Assembly (NCBI GenBank): GCA_964007475.1
Contig: OZ023273.1
Span: forward strand, 98,622,533 to 98,686,532
DNA: 64,000 nucleotides
From: Hybos culiciformis
Lineage: Eukaryota > Arthropoda > Insecta > Diptera > Hybotidae
Reading direction: 5' to 3'
Under the pieces are notes generated by a model. That model was not told the DNA's origin, ran no database searches, and saw only the letters and a program-made list of their open reading frames with translations. This document shows, one piece after another, positions 11,301 through 23,723 of the stretch. A program made the translations under genes and the position numbers. The stretch's first letter is position 1, and the number at the start of each line of letters is the position of its first letter.

Positions 11301-12879
11301 CTTACTATACATTTAAAAGCTTTTCCAAAGTTTTTTCGATAATTATACATATACGTACATATAACATATAACATATACCTAACATATAGCTACATATGGT
11401 CAAAAATAAAGCTTTGAGTTGTTTTTAAATATACTGCCTTAAATACACTGCCTTTCAATTGTAAAATAAAAGAAGCTTCAGCATAGAAATTATACTTTAC
11501 ATTTGAATATGTATATTTTTATTAATTAAAGAATTAAAGTTTAAATTTTATGTTATAAATTAAGTAACGAGAAAAGTTTTGAGTAAAGTATTTTCATAAT
11601 TCCCAAAAAAGTATTTTATGATTTTATGAAATCGGCGCATGTTCAATTAATTTTATTAATTGAAATATTTGGAATTGTGGTCTAGATAGTTATATATTCC
11701 TCTCAAATAAATGAAAACAAATTAAAGTAAAATTGAAATTCTTGGAAATTGCTTGTTGATTAATAGTTTTTTTTTTGAGCTATTAAAAAATTAATCAAAA
11801 ATTATACACGTCTTACAATATTAATATTTACAATTTAACTATACGGGGTGATAATTTTATTTGTAGGCTTGAAAATTATGAAAATGCCTACAAAAAACTT
11901 AAAGATTTTTTTTAAAAAAATGCAATTTCTTAAATGACTAAATTTTATTAATGTTTAGAAAAAACAAAACAGAATTTAATTCAATAAAAATTTGCATAAA
12001 GTTTCCAAATTCAATATGACCATAAAAAAAGGCATTTCAAATAAAACTAAGATTTTTTTCATTCGCAGATTGAATTGATGATTAAATCGATTAAATTCAA
12101 TCATGTAACAAAAAAAAAAAAGAAATATAAAAAAAATCATGTTTATTTTTAGTTTTCGGATTGAATTTGTTCGATTTATGTAAATTATTATTCTATTAAA
12201 TATGATTTAATGAATTGTTTTTAGTTTTAATAAGAATTTTTTATTATTTTTTGATATTAATCCCTTTTTACAAACAAATTTTTATTTTTTCTATATGTAT
12301 TTTCATTCAGTATCATAAATATTTTCTTTTTTTTTACTACACACGGCTTTATTTATGTTGGTGTTGATGGTACTAACTTATAGTATCTGGAGATAACAAT
12401 TTGTATAACACACTTAATTATTGAATTCTAAATACCATTAAGTTAATTTTTTTTATTTATTTGCGTTTAGAACAATTTTTTATTTATTTTTTTTTATGTA
12501 AATATATGATAACTTTTATTGATTTGAATAATTTTAATTTTTAACACGATTTTTTCAAATTCTTTTACGTTTATAAATTAATTATTTATTTCAAAGCCTT
12601 ATATTGCCAACATAGTTTCATTTTATGCAAAAAAAAAAAAAAAAACGATTGATTTATGTAAAAAAAAAAAAAAAAACAATTTTAGTAATTAAGGATTTTG
12701 GAAAATAAAAATCTAATGAAAATTTTTAAGTAACCGTTTTGACTTTTTTTTAAACGATAAAAATGCAGATTTATAATTTATTATATTTTATTTAAATACC
12801 AATCGCGAATATTTTCCAAATAATCTGCAACATAATCTATAGCTGCTTTTCCAAATTTTCTGAATTCATCTGGATCCAT
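8370..12879 (-). CDS. amd: amd-like 3,4-dihydroxyphenylacetaldehyde synthase, canonical copy (copy B)
   Basis: Closely resembles insect alpha-methyldopa-resistant protein, which makes 3,4-dihydroxyphenylacetaldehyde from DOPA for soft-cuticle crosslinking. Exons are 12879-12800, 10004-9770 and 9587-8370; introns are 2795 and 182 bp. The protein is 510 aa, the normal length. Numbering falls exactly on the DDC reference: Y79-Y80 in FHAYYP, N192 in SDQSNSC (His in DOPA decarboxylases), K303 as PLP Schiff-base lysine in FNLHK, and Y332 in DRIYLKH. Also intact are [35 protein letters not shown] and the [19 protein letters not shown] loop region. Donors are GTATTT and GTAAGA, acceptors TTTTAG and ATTTCAG; exon 1 joins exon 2 through a split Cys codon. 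Exon 2 has the same 235-nt length and phases as in copy A. Asn192 separates it from DDC; the enzyme activity is inferred from the family. Confidence 0.93.
10005..12799. other. Large first intron of copy B
   Basis: 2.8 kb of AT-rich intron. It holds a short imperfect repeat of GATGAGTTAGTTCAT-like words at 10997-11095 and an ACATATA-rich tract at 11347-11398. No terminal-repeat element and no coding block were recognised. First introns of this size often carry enhancers, but no site can be named. Confidence 0.6.
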
Positions 12880-14151
12880 TTTTTTTTTACAGAACAAATT
12901 TTTTGTAGTTAATTTTAACGTGTTCAATGTTGAACTAAACGATTTCAATGTTGAACTTTCTACTTAAATATGTACGATTTTTTTTTTTCAAAATATTGAA
13001 TAAAATTTTTCTTAATACAGCATCTCACAACTTTTAATATCTTGATTATAATAAAAAAAAAAACTTAGTTATCAACATATTAATAACAAAAGAAAAATAC
13101 AATAATTTTATTACGAGTATAATTAGATAGGGTCGTGATCGGAGGTGTAACATATTTATTAACAAATAAATTGAATATACTGTACATCTATGTATATTTA
13201 TGTTCCTACTCTGATAAAATAAGTTATATAATTTTGATTAAAGATTTTAGCAAGAATAAAATTTCATTGTTGTTGATTATTTTACTTTTTCATAGTTTTC
13301 ATAATTATATACATTAATTATTATCATTGTTCCACCATTAGAAACTATTGAATTTAATTTTTATTTCTATTTTCAGAAAACATTCGTTGCTCAAAGTTGA
13401 ATTCTAAAAGCTTTGGTAGATTATGGTATTCATTTTTCTTTCAAGCAATTGATATTTTTTCTAGATTTTGAACTAAAATTGTGTAAATTTTGGTAAACTA
13501 TTACGAGAACAATTACTATTGTGCTTAAAAACTTAACATGACATAAAAATATCTAATTAATGAGCATATAGGTTAGGTACCCAGCAAAAAGTAACTATAA
13601 GATAGAACTCTTTATTTTTTTACGATTTGTGGTTGAATGTGGGTATAATCATTATTATTTTAATGATTTTAATTAAATTTTTATAACCATTTAATAATAA
13701 TCAGTGTAATTTACTAACTAATGAGCGAGAATAATTTTGAATATCATACATATAAAATTATTTTTAATTTCATAATAAAAGCATTATATACTTCTTAGAT
13801 GAACATAAGATTGATTTCCAAAATAATAATTTGCTTTTGACCCATCCAAATTAAATTCAAAATAATACTTCCAAGTTATTTAAAAAATTTATTAGTCGTC
13901 GGTCATAAAAATAAAAACAAATAAAGTTTTTGGTTTTTTTGGACACAATATTAAAGTGTAAAAAAATGAGAATGATGAGATAAAAGAGATAGAACATATT
14001 TTTAACTCATTTATTTGATACCAGTTTCAATCTGGTTCTTTATGATTAATAATTCTTTTTCGTGGTATTTTTATTTGAAAATAAAGAACTTAATAATATA
14101 ACTATCCTTCAATATCAAACTGGAGAATGTACCAAATATTTAGTTTTAAAA
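12880..14151. other. Intergenic DNA upstream of copy B
   Basis: AT-rich DNA that should include the promoter of copy B near 12900-13100. No coding block or well-bounded repeat was seen; the short open frame near 13135 is low-complexity. Confidence 0.5.
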
Positions 14152-14988
14152 TCTATATATATAAAACCGAAGTTGTATGTTTGTCTGTTTGTCTGTTTGT
14201 ATGATCCGAATAGGCTCCTAAACCGCTCAACCGATCGTTTTCAAACTTACACCATGTCTTTGTGTCAGGTCGGGGGTCGTTATAGGCTATTTTAAAATTT
14301 GATTGGCCTCCTACCCAGAGACCCCCCCCCCCCGGGGGCCGACTTCAAAAGTTCGTCCGATTTCATTCAAATTTGGTACGTAAAAAGAGGAAGTGATTAC
14401 ACACAAATTTCTTAACAAAAAATTTAAAGACCTCCTAGGGGAGGACTTCAAAAGTTTGTCCGATTTCATTTAAATTTGGTACATAAAAATGATTAAACAC
14501 ACGAATTTCGTAACAAAAAATTTGGCTACCTCTTTTTAGGGGGAATATATAGAAATCAATTTCTTTATTACTAATAACTACAAAATATTAAAAACTAAAC
14601 CACTCAACGATCGTTTAGAAATTTACACCGTCTCTTTGTCTCGGAGTCGTTTTAAGCTATTTTAAAATTTGAATGGCACCCTACCCAGAAACCCCTCCCG
14701 GGGAGGACTGCCAAAGTTCTTCCAATTTCATTCAAATTTGATTCATAAAAAGAGAAAATGGATAAAAACACAAATTTGGTTTGGTTTGGAAACCTGTTTA
14801 AAGAAGGAATATCATTCGATTTCATTCAATTTAAGTGTAGAATAAGTAGAAATGATAAATATTGATTCTTCTTAAATATTTTCCCAAATTTATAAAATAA
14901 CTAGCCCCTATAATTGTTCATCAATCTGATAACAAAAATTTCACTTAAAACGTGTGTTCCACAACAACGTGTGTGCGGGTACAGCTAG
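14152..14988 (+). mobile_element. Non-autonomous Helitron
   Basis: The segment starts TCTATATATATAAAACCGAA and ends GCGGGTACAGCTAG, i.e. the 5' TC and 3' CTRR termini of Helitrons. It sits between A (14151) and T (14989), the expected insertion site, with no terminal inverted repeats or target duplication. A GTGTGTTCCACAACAACGTG stretch just inside the 3' end could form the usual hairpin. The interior has a worn direct duplication of about 370 bp (CTAAACCGCTCAACCGATCG near 14218, a relative near 14598) and a shorter one (GACTTCAAAAGTT near 14341 and 14447). No Rep/helicase is encoded. Confidence 0.85.
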
Positions 14989-15269
14989 TAATTGAATATG
15001 ATGTAAAATATTTAAATATTGAACGATACATGATATTATTAAAATAATTCGAAAATGGTCAGCAAATCAGACAGAGAGAGAAAACTGCCTGGACGAACCT
15101 GTAGTAAAATTATTATCTTAGAGAAGTAAACTAAAACATTTTAAATAATAAAATTATGATGTCAAAAGTATTGGGTGCATAACAAACAAACTTACTGAAC
15201 TACCTAATTAAAAAGACTCAAAAATAGAATAATTGGTTTCGTGTTACCTACATGTAGGTATATCCAAGG

Positions 15270-15731
15270 CAGGGATGTCATACTTGAAAAGTGATTCAGC
15301 GGGAAAAAATTATTAAGAACCTAAAGTAAAATAAAATTTTCGTAACTCAAAATGTGTGCCTACCCACTGGTTCTTATAAGAAACCAAATGTTTGGATTTT
15401 TTTACTGGTGTTGGTGGCTTCCCGAAGAACTTGATTAAATGTTTAACATTTTCTATTAATTTGAGGGTGAAACAAAAAATAATAGTTAAATTAATGTCAT
15501 TGTGAGCCAATTCAATTTAAAGATTACCAAACTTACTTAATTTTAAAGTAAATTACATTATGCGTACCGAAAGTTGATCGGGAACCCTCTTGTCTGGTTT
15601 TTTGTCATTAATATAAAGATAAAAATTATCGAATTAAGTGCTGGCGGGAATTTACAAGCATAAGCGGGAAGCGGGATTAATGTAGTCTCATCGGGAGGTT
15701 CCCGCCAATTGCGGGAGGTATGACACCCCTG
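15270..15731. mobile_element. Non-autonomous hAT-type element with 8-bp TSD ATCCAAGG
   Basis: Ends CAGGGATGTCATAC and GTATGACACCCCTG form an inverted repeat with one mismatch. Flanks carry the perfect 8-bp duplication ATCCAAGG at 15262-15269 and 15732-15739. CCCGC/GCGGG words cluster near both ends. The 462-bp body has no transposase; the open frame at 15313-15510 lies wholly within it and is not a gene. Confidence 0.87.
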
Positions 15732-15739
15732 ATCCAAGG

Positions 15740-17071
15740 AAAGGAATCAGAGCTGCAAATAGTTATTTGTATTTGATTTTTGGAGCTAGTTGTACAGGGA
15801 TATTACTATATTGCTTTTATTTAAATTAAATCAATAGGATTTTATTCCTAGAATTCCATTAGCGACAAATAAAAAAAAAACGTCGTTTTATTAAATTAGG
15901 TATTCTAATAATCACAGTGTATAAATAGACTTATAACAAATTAAAACTATTTGCCCAGGGGGAATCACAAAATTTGCTGACGTCAAATCTAAAAGAGCAT
16001 ACAAAACTAACAATACATATCTAATCTTTAATGGAAATTGGATGAATAGAAATTATGCATCTGAATCATGTATTCGTAAGAATGCATAAAAAAAGACCAA
16101 CATTCCAAGAAGTTGTTATCAATTAAGTCTAAGTTTTGAAAAAATCCCAAAAAACACAAATTTTAATACATAAATCTCTTAAGAAAGGTCGTACCTACTT
16201 GCTGATTCCTACAATGTTGTTCGTTTATACAATGTTGTTCGTTTATACTAAATGGAAACATTTTATCCAAATTAAGGATTTATTTTTAAATTAATTTTAA
16301 TTCAGAAAACTTCAGAACACAAATGCAGTATATATATTTATTAGTTATGAATTTACCGAATATCATATTTAAAATACATTGTTCTTATATAATTTCCGAA
16401 AAGAACTCTTAATTTTGTATTAATTTTAATATTTGATAAATTTATGGGAATGACTTGTTAACCTATTCTTTTCTGCTTTTCTTTTCCATTGTAGAGTCTC
16501 TTCTCTAGATTTCGACTGTCCCTTTGAAACCTTTAATTTATTTTATGACCACTCTTTTTGCAAATAAAAGTCTTTACCCTGTGAATAAAATTATAGGAAA
16601 AATCTCTGTCGAGCTGCGTTTTTCAGCTCCCAATATTTTCATATATTTTAACTATTTACGTGTATCAGTTACTTTGAGTATATCTTTGATATTATTTTAA
16701 TTAAACATGTTTTTCTGCTCTTGAACATGTTCAACGGTTGCAGTTTGTCCAAGCCATTAAGTGGATGAAGTTTTCGAAATATCGCCTGGGTCAGCATATG
16801 GTCCTATTTCCAGAGAATAACCCTTATGTGCATTTTTCATTAAATGTGTTTAATTTTTAAATTAATTTTGTCAAAATTTGATGTATAAAATTTTTTTCTT
16901 TGTTTTTTACTAATGCCCTTTACATCGCTAATATTTTTGTATGTAGTATCGCTATTATACTACATTATTGTACTACATACCTCATATTTCCTCATTTTTC
17001 TATTTGTCGCTTGTTTCTGTTGAATTAATTCCCCTTTTCGTTGCATAATAGTAGATTATGTACAACACATG
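15740..17071. other. AT-rich non-coding interval
   Basis: No gene or bounded element recognised. A small tandem duplication of ACAATGTTGTTCGTTTAT lies at 16211-16248. Confidence 0.5.
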
Positions 17072-17243
17072 ACATGTTAAGAAAATTTGTTATTACAACG
17101 AGTTGCGTATACACAAAAACAATTGGACACGCGTCAATACTTATATCACGAGACCGTTAGGTCGAGTGATATAATATTGACAAGTGTCCATTTGTTTTTG
17201 TGTATATACACAACGAGCTGTGTAACAAATTTTATTAACATGT
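17072..17243. mobile_element. Near-complete palindrome (foldback/MITE)
   Basis: Arms beginning ACATGTTAAGAAAATTTGTT and, on the other strand, ACATGTTAATAAAATTTGTT pair through the whole segment to a small loop around 17155. Shared internal words include ACACAAAAACAA, TGGACAC and TATCAC. Folded, it is a hairpin of about 80 bp. No coding capacity. Confidence 0.7.
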
Positions 17244-17254
17244 TTTGTATACTG

Positions 17255-17477
17255 TTTTAATGTGCATGTGAGAGGTAGTTGCAATCAATACATTTGTAAT
17301 GCAAAAAATAAACAAAAGTTCAAAATGAAGAAAGTAAATAAAATTGAAGTGTGGTAAATAAAATTGAAGTGTGTAAATAAAATTTTCTTAAATAAATAAT
17401 TGACGCATTTAATATAACATTTACCGAGCTAAATTTACGATTGTAAATACAACTTACCGATCACATGCACATTAAAA
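17255..17477. repeat. Inverted-repeat segment adjoining the palindrome
   Basis: TTTTAATGTGCATGTGA at 17255-17271 is repeated exactly as reverse complement at 17461-17477, and the pairing continues with mismatches for another 10 or so bases inward. The core has a small tandem repeat of GTAAATAAAATTGAAGTGTG. It may be a second MITE or an outer layer of the same complex insertion. Confidence 0.55.
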
Positions 17478-17811
17478 TTTTTAACAATACCTCTAGAAGT
17501 CTAGATATACGCATAGATATAGCTATAGATAGATTAAAAGTTCGCTTCTACACTGCACTTAAAGATTATTCAGATATGTATATTATACATAATGTATACA
17601 TTTTTTAATCACTTCCGTAATAAAATTATGTTTATAATACAGATAATTGTGAAATCCAAATAGATTTTTTTTCTAGATAGTCAAAAGTTCAGATCAAAGT
17701 AGGTTAAGTAAAGTATGATGTGTGGGATTAGTTTTGCCTGAGATAAATATAGATAATGATAGAACAAACTGTGAATTTTTGTTCGAGAGAAATTAGACAT
17801 TTTTCTTGTGC

Positions 17812-18708
17812 ACAAAGTTATGTAAGGGAGAGGGCTGGGATATGGGTCGGGTTTTGTTTTTGGCCTATAATTCAGAAATTAGCTAAATAAAGTATGTAGT
17901 GTTATACATTGTTGGAAAGGTTATGTTCTTACGCAACTTTTCTCCGAAGAAAGTATAGTGATTCAAAAAACTCAAAAAAATTTTATGACCATTTTTGTGA
18001 CTACGTGAAAAAATTTCGAAAAAAAAAGTGGCTGGGTTGTGGGTCACCTAGAAAAACCTTATTAAAATGGAAAAAATTTAAGTAAAACCTCGATAAATAT
18101 CAAAAATATTAATTTTTATTAATTTTAGAAGCCGTCAAGGCAAAAATAATTTCAAAAAGTGACAGTTTTCAATAATCATCATCAATTGCAAAAAGTTGAT
18201 TTTTTGAGGTTCAGTTGTCTTTTTCGGTAAAAATATGACTAAGAATAAAAAAACATGCATTAAAATACAGTGAAAAAAAAACGGTAACCCACAACCCAGC
18301 CAATCGCTGACCCACAACCTAACCATGACGTCATTTTGAAAGTCGAGGAAAAAAAAATTCTCTATATAAAAAATACTCGTATATCATCTTAATGTCATAC
18401 TAATTCGAAAAATATAAGATTTTAACTAAACGTTGATGCATTCAACTCACCGTTTACAATTCATTTACTCAACAAAATGGCACTTTGAAAAAATCTTAAA
18501 ATCACTTTTTTTATCGATTTTGACACATGGTGTATGCAGCTTGTATAAGCAATACGTTCATTCACTTCAGTGTTCGCTTAAAAACTACCTTGGGTCAAAA
18601 CAAAAATTTGGCTGTAGTTAGATCCACCAATTTACTTAGCATGACAGAAAAAATTAGCTGACCCACAACACAGCCCGACCCACAACCCAGCCCCTATAAT
18701 ATATTTGT
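17812..18708. mobile_element. TIR element with CCCACAACCCAGCC motifs, full-length copy
   Basis: The left end (ACAAAG, then GGGAGAGGGCTGGG and TGGGTCGGG) matches the reverse complement of the right end over about 40 imperfect bases. A truncated second copy at 20551-20772 shares the right end up to ATATATTTGT, then diverges, which fixes the boundary. Words like GGCTGGGTTGTGGGTC recur inside in both orientations (near 18019, 18285, 18305 and 18660). No target duplication was found. The open frame at 18433-18621 lies inside and is not a supported gene. Confidence 0.7.
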
Positions 18709-18770
18709 CCTTATTATTACACATTATGCTTATATATTTATATTTCCATATACGAGTACATACATTAGAG

Positions 18771-19190
18771 CAAGCGTCGGCAAGACTTTCATCAACTAGG
18801 CCAGATGCAGATTTTTCAATTTTCTTGTGGGATTAATTCTTTCATTTACTAAATTTACAATTCGTAATGCTACAACAATAGCAGCCCTTCAGAAAATTTG
18901 GCGATCAATATCTAGCAGAAAACAATATTTTTAATGCAACATTTATTGAATAATGCATAAAGTTGTAGTAATAGAATTTTTTTAAAAGCTGAATTATATA
19001 AATATGAGGTTCTGAATGGAATTTTTGATAGTTTTAATTTTTTCTGCTGTAAGAAAGTTAAAAAATTATAAAAAGGCCTAGAAGAATAAATCAGGCAGAA
19101 TAACAAGGCGGCAATAAAAATCTTGGAGGGCCAAAAAAGAACACCGAATGGGCCGTATCTGGCCCGCGGGCCGTATGTTGCCGAATCTTG
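18771..19190. mobile_element. hAT-like remnant with CAAG..TCGGCAA ends
   Basis: The left end CAAGCGTCGGCAAGAC and the reverse complement of the right end, CAAGATTCGGCAACAT, match. The right subterminal GGCCCGCGGGCC and GGGCCGTATCTGG words resemble the ends of hAT/Charlie-type elements (family knowledge). An 8-bp duplication is not evident, suggesting an old copy. Confidence 0.5.
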
Positions 19191-19297
19191 AGCAATTGAG
19201 ACTTTATTAATTTATATATTTCCAGTTTGAAATGTGCGGAGGGTTTTTGAATTGGCATTGAAAAAAAGTATTGTCATTCATCATATTGATCTTCGAT

Positions 19298-19688
19298 CAG
19301 GGTTGGCATCCACTGTCCAGGGTGGAAAAAACCCCCCCGGTTTTTTCCAGTTTTGTCCGACCCGGAAAAAATATATGTGCTGGAAAAAATGGAAAAAACT
19401 GGAAAAAATAAAAAAAATGGAAAAAATAAAAAAAAAACACTTGTGGGGAATTCACGGAATAAAAATTATACTTAAACTACACAGCAATAGACACTGCTGA
19501 ATGACGCCTGTGGAAATGAAAAGAAAACTATGCGTGCGTAAGAATGCAAGAAATGAGTTGTTATTTGTAATAAGCCCATTTTATCGATTTTTGTCCATTT
19601 TGTCCATTTTGTCCATTTCTTCCATTTTTTTCATTTTCTTCCAGTGCCCCCGACAAAATAAAAAAAAGTGGACAAAATGCCAACCCTG
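19298..19688. mobile_element. Non-autonomous hAT-type element with 8-bp TSD TCTTCGAT
   Basis: Ends CAGGGTTGGCATC and ATGCCAACCCTG are inverted repeats, flanked by the perfect 8-bp duplication TCTTCGAT at 19290-19297 and 19689-19696. The interior consists largely of GGAAAAAAT repeats on the left and TGTCCATTT repeats on the right. These give the long open frames at 19234-19824 on both strands, which are not genes. Confidence 0.88.
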
Positions 19689-19696
19689 TCTTCGAT

Positions 19697-20550
19697 ACTA
19701 GGCTCATTCGGGTTGCAAGTTTATTGTTTGATTTTATAGTTTTCAAAAAGAATTTTTCGCTTAAAAAATCAAACGCTAATATTTTATGGAAATATTTTAT
19801 GGTACTTTCTGTTTCAAACCACAAGTGTTTGTATATACTTTTAAAGCTTTCATATACATTTTGCTCATGACAGAATCGAAAATAATTCTTTATTGGTAAA
19901 AAGCTTTAGAAAGTAATATGCAGGAAATTTGAGATATACCTATGTGTATAAGAGTGTATTTTTATTTTTCAATTAATTCTTTTGGTTTAATTTCAATTTG
20001 AAAAAAAAAAAGAAGTTTGTTTTTCTTTTTTAAATAAGCCATCCGAAAATTTTCATTATAAAATTTCTTCATTAGTTGGCTGATGAAAAATAAACAGAAA
20101 GCTATTAACAATAATTTTTTTTTGATTTCAAACAAAATATTAAAGGTGGTTGTACTTTGGTTCTGGCAAAAAATATGACCAGAGGTCTCCATCATTTCAA
20201 AACTCGTTACAAATTTAATTTCTTCATTTTTCCAAAGGTTCAGATTCTTTATTTTCTTTTTTTTTTCACCCAAAGAATAATTTATTGGCAATAAAAGAAC
20301 TAAAGTTGCAAATTATAATTAAAATCGCACTTTAATTTTTTTACTTTTTCGTATTAGTGGATCTAGTAATGGATATAGTAGATATAGTAGATCTGCATTT
20401 TATAGTTTTTTGCCTGAAAAATTAAGAAGCCAAAATTGTCAATTTTCAAGGGCAAACGAAAAAAAAGTCTTAGAAATTGAATAAAATTTTAAGAATTTTA
20501 ATATTCTCAAATCTCAAGCACATAAGTATATGAACTCAAGAAGAAGATTT
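19697..20550. other. AT-rich non-coding interval
   Basis: No gene or bounded element seen. Open frames here, such as minus 19962-20291, are Lys/Phe-rich and of the kind expected by chance. Confidence 0.45.
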
Positions 20551-20772
20551 ATCTTAAAATCACTTTTTTTATCGATTTTGACACATGGTGTATGCAGCTT
20601 GTATAAGCAATACGTTCATTCACTTCAGTGTTCGCTTAAAAACTACCTTGGGTCAAAACAAAAATTTGGTTGTAGTTAGATCCGCCAATTTACTTAGCAT
20701 GACAGAAAAAATTAGCTGACCCACAACACAGCCCGACCCACAACCCAGCCCTCTCCCCTATAATATATTTGT
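20551..20772. mobile_element. Truncated right-end copy of the 17812-18708 element
   Basis: 222 bases nearly identical to 18492-18708, in the same orientation. Visible differences are two substitutions (GGTTGT for GGCTGT; CCGCC for CCACC) and a right terminal repeat that keeps the CTCTCC bases the longer copy has lost. The left two thirds are absent. Confidence 0.85.
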
Positions 20773-23721
20773 AGATAATGCATTTCAGAATTTAGTGTGA
20801 TTGCAATGCATATTGGTAATAATGTAAAATATTCACCGCATATATGTATAATAAAATGCCAGTGCTGGTGAAGTCTATTTTATTTATGAATTTCGATCAG
20901 AACTTTAAAACTCAATTTTATTTTATATTAAATTTTTATAAATTTGGATTTACTTTTTAATTTTTTCATTCAATTTAACTTTATCAGACGATCCCGGATC
21001 ACCAGCTCTATTAAGTGAGGATATGACAATAATTATACAAATAATTCTACAGAGAAGCTTTTACTGCGATGAATGTGTAACTTATAATAGATTTAGATTT
21101 TCTAAGCTTTCTCAATACACCTTTCCTGCAAATATACATACAATCTTTTTTATTACTAGCCAGAAGCTTAAGCTTTCATCCTTTTTTATAAGTTTTGAGT
21201 GGATAATATCAAAATATATTAAATTAATAAAACATAATATTAAATTGAATTTTACTTCACTATTTATGATTTTTGATTAGAAAGAGTAATAACAAAAATG
21301 GATAAATTAAGAAATAATTATGTTTTTAAGTGATTTTGAAAAAATATATACATATATTTTTGTTTTTTGAAATCACAATTTATTATGTGAGAAATAAAGA
21401 ATAAAAAGTTATTTGTAAAACTAAAATGATTTTTCTATTTATTTTGCTTATTATTATAGTTACTATATACCATGTCTTATAGTTTATAGTTATTCTCATC
21501 AATAAAAGTATTATGGCATAATTATTATAATTTAAAATGTATATTTTAAGTTAATAAGAACAGTATAGTATGTACACATAATTACATGTAATTACAAATT
21601 TATCTACAATTATAAATATACATAAATACAACCTCTGAAGTAAATCAGTTCAGATATATGTTAATTTAAAAATTATTTCATAATGTTGATTTTTATTTGA
21701 TTTATAATAATGATAAATTTCCCAGCAATCATTAGTTGTGCCATAAATCAAGTTAAACAAAATGGTTCTCGTCATAAGTATGTCTTCAGAGTTTGAAAAT
21801 TTTAAAAAATTAAAACCAAAAAATTTAAATTCACTTTTAAAATCGAAGAACAATATAGATAGATAGTCTATATAAATTGTTAAAATATATAATTTTGATT
21901 TCATAAAATGTCTCAACACAATGATATATTTTGCATTTAGACTTAAAAAAAAAATAAAATAAACTTTTTTTGCAATTAGTGGGCGTAAAAACACACATAA
22001 AGTATAATTTTTGGTACATCAAATTTTTTTTTTGGTTTTCAACTTTATCTAGCTACTAATATATAGTAAAATTTTTTTTTTTTTTACAAATATTCATGTA
22101 AAATTATTACTCCATGGCAATTAGGGTGGAGACGGATATTAAGTAAACAAGAAAAAAAAAAAAACAAATAATTTTAAAAATAAACTTGGTTTATTTGAAT
22201 TCTATTGTAATTTTTCATAACCAGAGCGAGGAGAAAATAAAATTTTTGACGCATGTCCTTTTTATGGGTAATTTTCAAACATTTTCTTCTTTTTTTTTCA
22301 CGAATTGATGGGAAATTCAGAATGTGTGGTGAATTGAATTTTGGTTTTTTGTTGTTTTTCATATGAATAAATAGTTATTTGGGGAAAAATCAAAAGAAAA
22401 TGTATATGAAATAAAAAAATGAAGTGTTGGCATAAAGGATGTGTTAAAAAGGATATTATAAAACGAAATAAGATATCATAAAGAAATTAAAAAAAAAAAA
22501 AAAAAAATGAAAAAACAAAATGATAAACGTAATGTTAAAAAAAAAAAATTATATTTTTGTAAATATTTATTTCAATATAGTTCTATTTATTAATGAATGT
22601 GAGGAAAAAAATCGCTCGGTGCAATTTAATTTTTATTTTTCGTTTTTTTGTTTTTTTTTTTTAAATAAAAAAGAAAATGAAATTTAAGTAAAATTACAAT
22701 GCATTTCGAATATTAAAACATTTAAAAATAGAAAAAAGAAAAGCAAGCAAACAAAATTTTATAAATTTAAAATTTTCTTTACTTAAAGTTTATTATATTA
22801 AAAAGCTTTAATAAAACACTATATTCGTGTACCTAAACAGTATATAGTGTGTTTAATATGCAATAAGGAAAATTATCTAACATGACCTTGAGTTTTTTTT
22901 TTTTTAGAAACTATTCACATTTAAGAAATAAAAAAGAAAATTGGTTTTAACAAATTAAAAAAAAAAAAAATTTTTGTTATTGAAATTAAAAGTGCGGTCG
23001 AGTCTAAAAATTATGTCTTAAAAAAAAGAGTTAATATATATACGAAAAGTGGAAATTGGAATTCTTTTTTATATTTATTTTTAAAATAAAATTTTTGAGA
23101 AAATTCTTCCTTTATGTAAATATCGATTTAACAAAAGATAATTTAATTTATTAGCGATGTTTAATCAAACTCGCATGAAATAGAGGAATACTAAGATTAA
23201 TACTAAAAAAAAAAAAGGAAATAAAAAATTAACAAATTAAAATTTCGAAATAAAGGTTATTAATTTAATTAAGTATCTAATAACTTAAAATTAGTTCAAT
23301 TATATAATTCAATAGAATAATAGACTGATTTTGCAACAAGTGTCGTGTGCAGACTCTGGAATAATTTTGTGCTGTGTACTAAAAGTTTCATCGAAAATCA
23401 CTCTAGAGTACTAACTATGAACCAACCCCATAGCCAAATGAAGGCTGCTACAAAATTTCCCCCATTTTCTGAATAATAAATTAAAACAATTTCAAAAAAT
23501 AAAAACATAGCTGTTTGCTATCAAAAATCCATCTGTTCTATAAAATAGCTTTAAATATGGGCTATAATTAGCATTGAACTGACATACTACAAAGCAGTTT
23601 CAGAACTGTAACATTTCTTTAATATTTTTCTATATATATACGTTATATACAACAATACAATATAATATGTTTTATAGATATAAAATAGATACAATCTTAT
23701 ATAAAATTTGTACTTTTTATA
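20773..23721. other. Very AT-rich non-coding interval
   Basis: Long A- and T-runs, no recognisable gene. All open frames are short and rich in Lys, Asn, Ile and Phe. Confidence 0.5.
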
Positions 23722-23723
23722 TA

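Noticed and set aside
19234..19824. Overlapping open frames on both strands
   Set aside because: They are made by GGAAAAA and TGTCCATTT repeats inside the hAT element at 19298-19688 and lack protein-family features.
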